From NCBI GenBank assembly GCA_963682055.1, contig OY821749.1, positions 3,274,336-3,338,335 of the forward strand: a DNA stretch of 64,000 nucleotides, written 5' to 3'. The stretch's first letter is position 1; each line of letters begins with the position of its first letter. Position numbers and translations under genes: made by a program. The stretch comes from Primula veris (lineage: Eukaryota > Streptophyta > Magnoliopsida > Ericales > Primulaceae). Below, piece after piece: positions 58,997-64,000 of the stretch. Under the pieces are notes generated by a model. That model saw only the letters and a list, made by a program, of their open reading frames with translations, was not told the origin of the DNA and did no database searches.

Positions 58997-60283
58997 ATTG
59001 ATATTGGATAAAAAACATAGGTTGTAAATTATGAAAAATAAACTGCCGAGTTATGCACATGTATGGTAGAACGTCCATAACTCTTTCAAAAATATTTGAA
59101 TTTTTCTCTATAATATACGTCTGGAAAGGTTACAATGAGTTCCACATTTTTTCTAGATATACAATTTTCTCAAATCTATCATTTAAATAGTCAAAACCGC
59201 ATTTCAGTTCTGATCCAGAAGCACATTTAAAAGTGGCAAGAAAAGGTTTTCGAATATTCAAGTCAATGATCATTCGCCATTAAGAAGTTATTTAAAGAGT
59301 GAGACACGTGTCGAAATCAGATTTAAATAGCGATTTTTGTAAGTTATAATGATGGTTTTAGTGTACGTAGAAGTAATAATTTAAAGTGCAATGACTGAAA
59401 AGAAATAAATAAATAAATTTTATTTCTATAATGGAATATGACTCTATTACAAATTCTGACACTTACAGAATGTTAATGCAATTAATTAAAATTCCAGACC
59501 GATTAATATAACTTATTAAACTGCTGGACTGATTTGTAATTAAACGAAACTGTTAGACAGAATAGTATAAAACTAAACTGCTGGACTGTTTGATAATTAA
59601 AAAAAACTGCCAGACAAAATAGTATAATTACTAAACTGCCGGACTGTTTCTGTAAATAAAAGAAATTACAGAACTGAAATATAAATTACAGAAATAGAAA
59701 AAATACTGAAATGAAATTACATGATTAAAGGGTATAGAAAAAATTTCCTAGTTTGGAACCGGACCCAATACCCGAGACATTCCCCGATTCCCGAATCCCA
59801 AGCACAAGCATGCGTCCGAGGTCCGAGCGAGCGCGTGTGTAATACACACTCTTACACACACGTGTATGTGAACACACAACTTAATATCCATTTAAGATAT
59901 TCTTGTATATATATTGTATAAATGTCTCTACATTTTCCAATGTGGGATGATTAACAAACTGAACCCCCATTTAATCCATTTCCCATCATTTTTCAGTATT
60001 ACGGATTTTTTGAATCCAATTACCATTCACACTCATTCTCCGAATAGATCATGCGACATACCGTTACGAATCTCGTTACACGAACTATTCAACCGTCTTG
60101 AGTATATGATCAATAGCCAAAGGCTGTCATATGAAATTTTGAATCAAAGATGGTCATGTGACCATTCTGGAATACTAACATGCTTTTCCATCAATGAATA
60201 AAACAACAATGAATAAAACCTATAAATACAAAAGAAATTGACATGAATAAAGAGGCCCACAAACACACAAATATAGGCCACTT
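58997..60283. other. Spacer with a 58-bp tandem repeat; possible decayed LTR-like stretch
   Basis: Besides the tandem repeat at 59515-59665, a stretch at ~59740-60190 is GC-richer and includes TTTTCCAATGTGGGATG, but no paired ends could be found. The open frames at 59721-60201 show no domain. Confidence 0.35.
59515..59665. repeat. Tandem repeat, ~58-bp unit, 2.5 copies
   Basis: Units start TAAACTGCTGGACTG and contain AAACTG.CAGACA.AATAGTATA. The third copy is partial. Confidence 0.7.
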
Positions 60284-60292
60284 CATATTTCC

Positions 60293-61556
60293 GAGATTTT
60301 TTCTAAATTGGCCTAGTTCCGCACAGAAATTTCTATTTTAGCATAATTTATTAATAAATTGCAAAATTGGCCTACTCTATCTCGCTTTTCGGATCTCTAT
60401 CTCGTTTTTCGGATCAGCGAGATAGAGTCTTATATAATATGCTTTTTGAAACACTCGTAATTTGCTCGTTCGGACTCCGAATCGACTTCTGTTTGAACCG
60501 TTGGCTTCATTATTGAGTGCTCTATCATTTTAAGTCCTGAAATATACATTTTCTCTTTTTTGAAAAGATCAAACATGTTATAGTTTTGGTGAGTAAATGT
60601 CAAGCGAAAAATTCGCTATAGTTTTGCTTAAAAATGGATCATCGCCACAAATAAAATTAAAAAAATGATCAACCCAATAATTTACATCTAATACCAACAA
60701 ACAACACCAATACCGCAATAATAACAGTTAATATGATGAACACAACAATAATAACACGTAATATGAACAAAATAACCATTCAAACAAACCATTCAACATA
60801 AAATAATAAATAAAATTAAACATTAACATCTACTCACGAGACGACCAACTGCTCTTTTCCATTTTTGAGACATACCATTTTACAAAATAACTTAATCATC
60901 ATCGTTTGATATTGCAGTACTTTAAATACGATGATGATTAAGTTATTTTGTAAAATGGTATGTCTCAAAAATAAAAAAGAGCAGTTGGTCGTCTCGTGAG
61001 TAGATGTTAATGTTTAATTTTATTTATTATTTTATGTTGAATGGTTTGTTCGAATGGTTATTTTGTTCATATTACGTGTTATTATTGTTGTGTTCATCAT
61101 ATTAAATGTTATTATTGCGGTATTGGTGTTGTTTGTTGGTATTAGATGTAAATAATTGGGTTGATCATTTTTTAATTTTATTTGTGGCGCTGATCCATTT
61201 TTAAGCAAAACTATAGCGAATTTTTCGCTCGACATTTACTCACCAAAACTATAACATGTTTGATCTTTTCAAAAAAGAGAAAATATATATTTCAGTACTT
61301 TAAATGATAGAGCACTCAATAATGAAGCCAACGGTTCAAACGCAAGTCGATTCGGAGTCCGAACGAGCAAATTACGAGTGTTTCGAAAAGCATATTATAT
61401 TAGACTCTATCTCGCTGATCCGAAAAACGAGATAGAGTAGACTCTATCTCGCTGATCCGAAAAGCGAGATAGAGTAGGCCAATTTTGCAATTTATTAATA
61501 AAGTATGCTAAAATATGAATTTTTATGCGACAGTAGGCCAATTTAGAAAAAATCTC
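60293..61556. mobile_element. Mutator-like palindromic element, 1264 bp, 9-bp TSD CATATTTCC
   Basis: Left arm 60293-60905 and right arm 60928-61556 are near-perfect inverted repeats around a 22-bp loop. The ends are GAGATTTTTTCTAAATTGGCC on both sides apart from A/T run length. Flanks CATATTTCC at 60284-60292 and 61557-61565 are identical. A 9-bp duplication and long TIRs are the Mutator-like signature. The arms differ by a few substitutions and one extra hairpin unit in the right arm, so the palindrome is young. No transposase; the minus frame 61032-61235 is within the arm and not a gene. Confidence 0.92.
60448..60581. repeat. Copia-LTR-like segment within the palindrome arm
   Basis: It aligns by eye over ~130 bp with the TR-GAG LTR at 16300-16432, same order and orientation: GAAA.CTC.TAA, TCGTT, GACTCCGA/AGCTCCGA, TGAACC, TGGCTTC, GTGCTCTATC/ATGCTCTTTC, CTGAAATATACATTT, GAAAAGATCAA. 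The inverse copy is near 61254-61384. Immediately upstream in both contexts is a hairpin array (here CTCTATCTCG...CGAGATAGAG at ~60378-60430 and 61398-61478). Confidence 0.75.
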
Positions 61557-61565
61557 CATATTTCC

Positions 61566-64000
61566 TTGCATTTCCCTATCAATGTATTACGAGTAGAAGT
61601 AAATTAGCCTTATAAGTAGAGAAGTGCAGATCTTTTGAAGAATCTAATCTGGTTCCAAGAATATTCTTCTGTGTTGCATGCATTTGTAATGGACCCGCAT
61701 CCATGCGTCTTCGACTCTAGGATGAGAAAGAGTCCACAATTGTTCGTATCACTTTGTTCGTAGCATGCAATTAGCCAATGGTTAAATCTATCTACGTGAG
61801 TAGATTATTCGAAGCGTTTCCAAGCGGTTTGTAGTTTTTACACGTTATTTGGTTCCGCTTTGTAAAGTGTTTCGACATTAATATAATATTTTCGTTCCAT
61901 TTATTGTTCTCGTAATCTTTTGATCGCTTCACTCTTGATATAATTTTAGAGAAGTCTTTAAGTAAGGCATTTCCTTGCATCCAATACGAGTAACGTTGGT
62001 TTTGACATTACATTTATGCGTAGGATATTTAGATTTTTTTTTTCATGTTCAAGATCTCTTAAGCTTATAAAATGATAACTGATAGTCTGATAGGGGGAAT
62101 GATCAATTATTAAAATGTACCAAACTGCATTATTGAAAACTACAACTTGTAATATTTATTCTCACAACTCTTTAACAATTTTATTATTTGTTATTGTTCA
62201 AACAGATTAAGCTGAGGAAAATCGATTTTTAGTGGTTTGGTTTCGAGTATTAATTTGCTACAAACTGAACTTAGCCAAACCGACAAATTTTAATTGGTTT
62301 GGATTGCGTTTTCGTGAATAACCAAGCCGAACCGATTTCTGTTCACCTCTGGTTGGGTACTTTTAATTTTTTTGAAGGGAAAATTTATGTTTTGGCCTCT
62401 TAAAATAGAAATATATATATAATGCATTTCTTGATTAAAGTTTAATACAAAAGACCTTTCTTTATACCAAAATGAATTATTAAAAAAATCCAATACTATT
62501 TGATGATATATAAAATGAAACTTTGAAGAAGGTCATGTTTTTAAAACTGGTTAGCCAAATGTTTCATGAACTTTCTAATTCAAGTTTTGACCCAAAGCTT
62601 AACAAATGATAAACATTGAGCCTTACAATCATAAGCTGAATATTTCAATATTTTCATATTTGACCATCTCAAAGATACTGAAAAAATTAATGATACTACA
62701 GTTCCACTTTATTTCCTGATCATGTCTTTTTTTTTACTTCTCCTCAAATCCGCTTCTTTTCCAGTCTGCAGTCTTCTCTATCAAAATCCCAAAAGAATTT
62801 GAAGTTTTGGAACAAAGAAATGGCATGCCTAGAACATAAGATTGGGGAATTTCATCATATGTTTACCAACATTGTCTTATTTATGTGGTTTGTTACATCT
62901 ATTGCTGATTTGTTTAAATGCAGGTGAACATTGTATTTGATTGCACATCTGTCAATATGAGTTCTGGTATCCTTATAGTAACATTTACTTGGTGCAAAAA
63001 CAAGTCTTTTTTCCCTTAATGAGTAAAATTCACCTTCCCTTAAAATTAAAATCCTGGCTTTTTATCTAATAAATATTACATCCGAACAAACCATTACAAG
63101 TTCGTTGGCAAATCTTTCTAGAACTCTTTAAGAACGAATATTATACACATAACACAATCATTTTAAACACATAACACAATCATTTTAAACCACTATGATG
63201 GTGTTATGATGTTATAACTATTCACTAATATTTAAAGCGTACTAGCTTATAAGCCATAATATCTCAGTCCCCTACTCAGTCCTCAGCCACTTACACTGTC
63301 ACACCCGTAAGGGCCTTAGGTTTAAGAAATTTCTACGAAACATTATCACCAGAAAAAGGGATTCATAAAAGATATGAGACCTTTTGTGTTCCATTTCATG
63401 TACATAGACGAAATGGTCTTCTTTGGCCAGAAGAAAACAATGTCAAGCTCCTCTTGTTTTGAATTGTCATAAATTATTTGCTATTTATTGACTTTCGACA
63501 TAGTCCACTTCATTATCTCATCTACTTTGAATGCTATGTGGGTGGCGAGCGTTCTAGTTTCGTTACAACTCAAAACTTCTTTTCCTACATTATCTGGCTT
63601 GTCCACTTTCTATTCTTTTCAATATCATGTGTTTTTTTATAATGTTTATTCGTGTATCACTTCTTTTCTTATCCTTTTATCATTTTTTTTGTATTTTTTT
63701 AGTTTAGCTAAAACTTAAATTTTATTCGTCCATTTTCATGCACAACTGTCATGGCCCCATGGGGTATCATTCTCCATCCCTATCCAGCAAGTTCTCCTTT
63801 TAAAATCTTCATTCTCTGTACCGAAAAGACCCTCCAGATTAACTTAAATTAACTGCTTGTTGCCTTTTTTGTGTGCTTAAAAGTCTTAAACCAAGCCATA
63901 GAAACCATCTCATGTTAGACATGACAAGAAATTGCCTCTCTTGGTACTTAATTTGTATATACAATCCAGACAGGAAAATGTATGTAAATGACTGATCACC
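61566..64000. other. AT-rich spacer, no gene recognised
   Basis: A GGTTTGG-rich stretch at ~62210-62350 resembles hAT subterminal sequence but lacks paired ends. An exon-like word follows a TTTAAATGCAG near 62922 but is not extended by other exons. The open frame 63488-63718 is low-complexity and has no domain. Confidence 0.35.

Noticed and set aside
58574..59027. Lysine/proline- and phenylalanine-rich frames of 89 and 111 aa
   Set aside because: Low-complexity translations of the CGGTTTTT repeats of the hAT MITE 58712-58988.
61032..61235. 67-aa frame rich in TIITRNMN words
   Set aside because: It lies within the right arm of the palindrome, and its partner is the inverse arm; no coding evidence.
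62200..62350. Possible hAT MITE (CAGAGGTGAACAG-like right end)
   Set aside because: The left end could not be matched and no 8-bp duplication was found.
62922..63020. Exon-like stretch after a TTTAAATGCAG acceptor
   Set aside because: No second exon, no domain and a stop soon after; one acceptor-like word is not enough for a gene.
63296..63330. TGTCACACCCGTAAGG and a similar TGTCACACCCC at 33152 as possible LTR or transposon ends
   Set aside because: No partner end, target duplication or internal sequence was found for either.
1..64000. CRISPR arrays, tRNA or rRNA genes, bacterial-type operons
   Set aside because: No regularly spaced identical repeats, no paired A and B boxes with a cloverleaf, no rRNA-like GC-rich conserved stretch; the window is plant nuclear DNA.

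Overview
This window is AT-rich plant nuclear DNA, almost certainly from an angiosperm and probably a eudicot. The evidence is one intact AP2/ERF transcription-factor gene, Ty1/copia elements primed by initiator-Met tRNA, a plant L1-type LINE with a fused RNase H domain, and Stowaway, hAT, CACTA and Mutator-type miniature transposons. Species cannot be told from sequence alone. By my reading only one host gene is intact: a single-exon ERF of the ESR/DORNROSCHEN type at 38733-39803 (+). The rest is transposons and uninformative AT-rich spacer.

Left third (1-25121): a Mutator-type MITE (2841-3324) sits in one copy of a ~250-bp tandem duplication, and the neighbouring copy preserves the empty site. 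There follow a hAT-like MITE (4202-4637), a 5'-truncated LINE with a 16-bp target-site duplication (6377-8771), a hAT MITE that splits a degenerate satellite (9995-10554) and a tiny CACTA derivative (11374-11567). An older copia element, here called Copia-2 (14919-25116), carries in its 5' leader a very young gag-only LTR element of the TR-GAG type (15316-20063) on the opposite strand. The young element's two 1190-bp LTRs differ at about four positions.

Middle (25122-41747): two solo LTRs nested one in the other (26418-28390 containing 26788-27932), a hAT-like element (30712-31473), two Stowaway MITEs, and a ~1.1-kb inverted-repeat element just upstream of the ERF gene. A small intron-bearing gene fragment lies downstream of the gene.

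Right third (41748-64000): a decayed copia element (Copia-3, 41753-49311) is fused by a deletion to the 3' two thirds of another (Copia-4, 49312-53940). A solo LTR of the TR-GAG family has landed in the Copia-4 reverse transcriptase. After it come a 222-bp retroposon, two hAT MITEs and a 1264-bp near-perfect palindrome with a 9-bp target duplication (60293-61556).

Most notable pattern: the TR-GAG LTRs hold an array of short hairpins with a TCGG loop in the U3 region, next to a ~130-bp segment. The same segment, again beside a hairpin array but with a different stem sequence, is present in both arms of the Mutator-like palindrome at 60-61 kb. GATCGATC-type palindromes also occur in the inverted-repeat element at 37-38 kb. 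This looks like a promoter/hairpin module moving between unrelated transposon classes. All boundaries were read by eye; no search was run.
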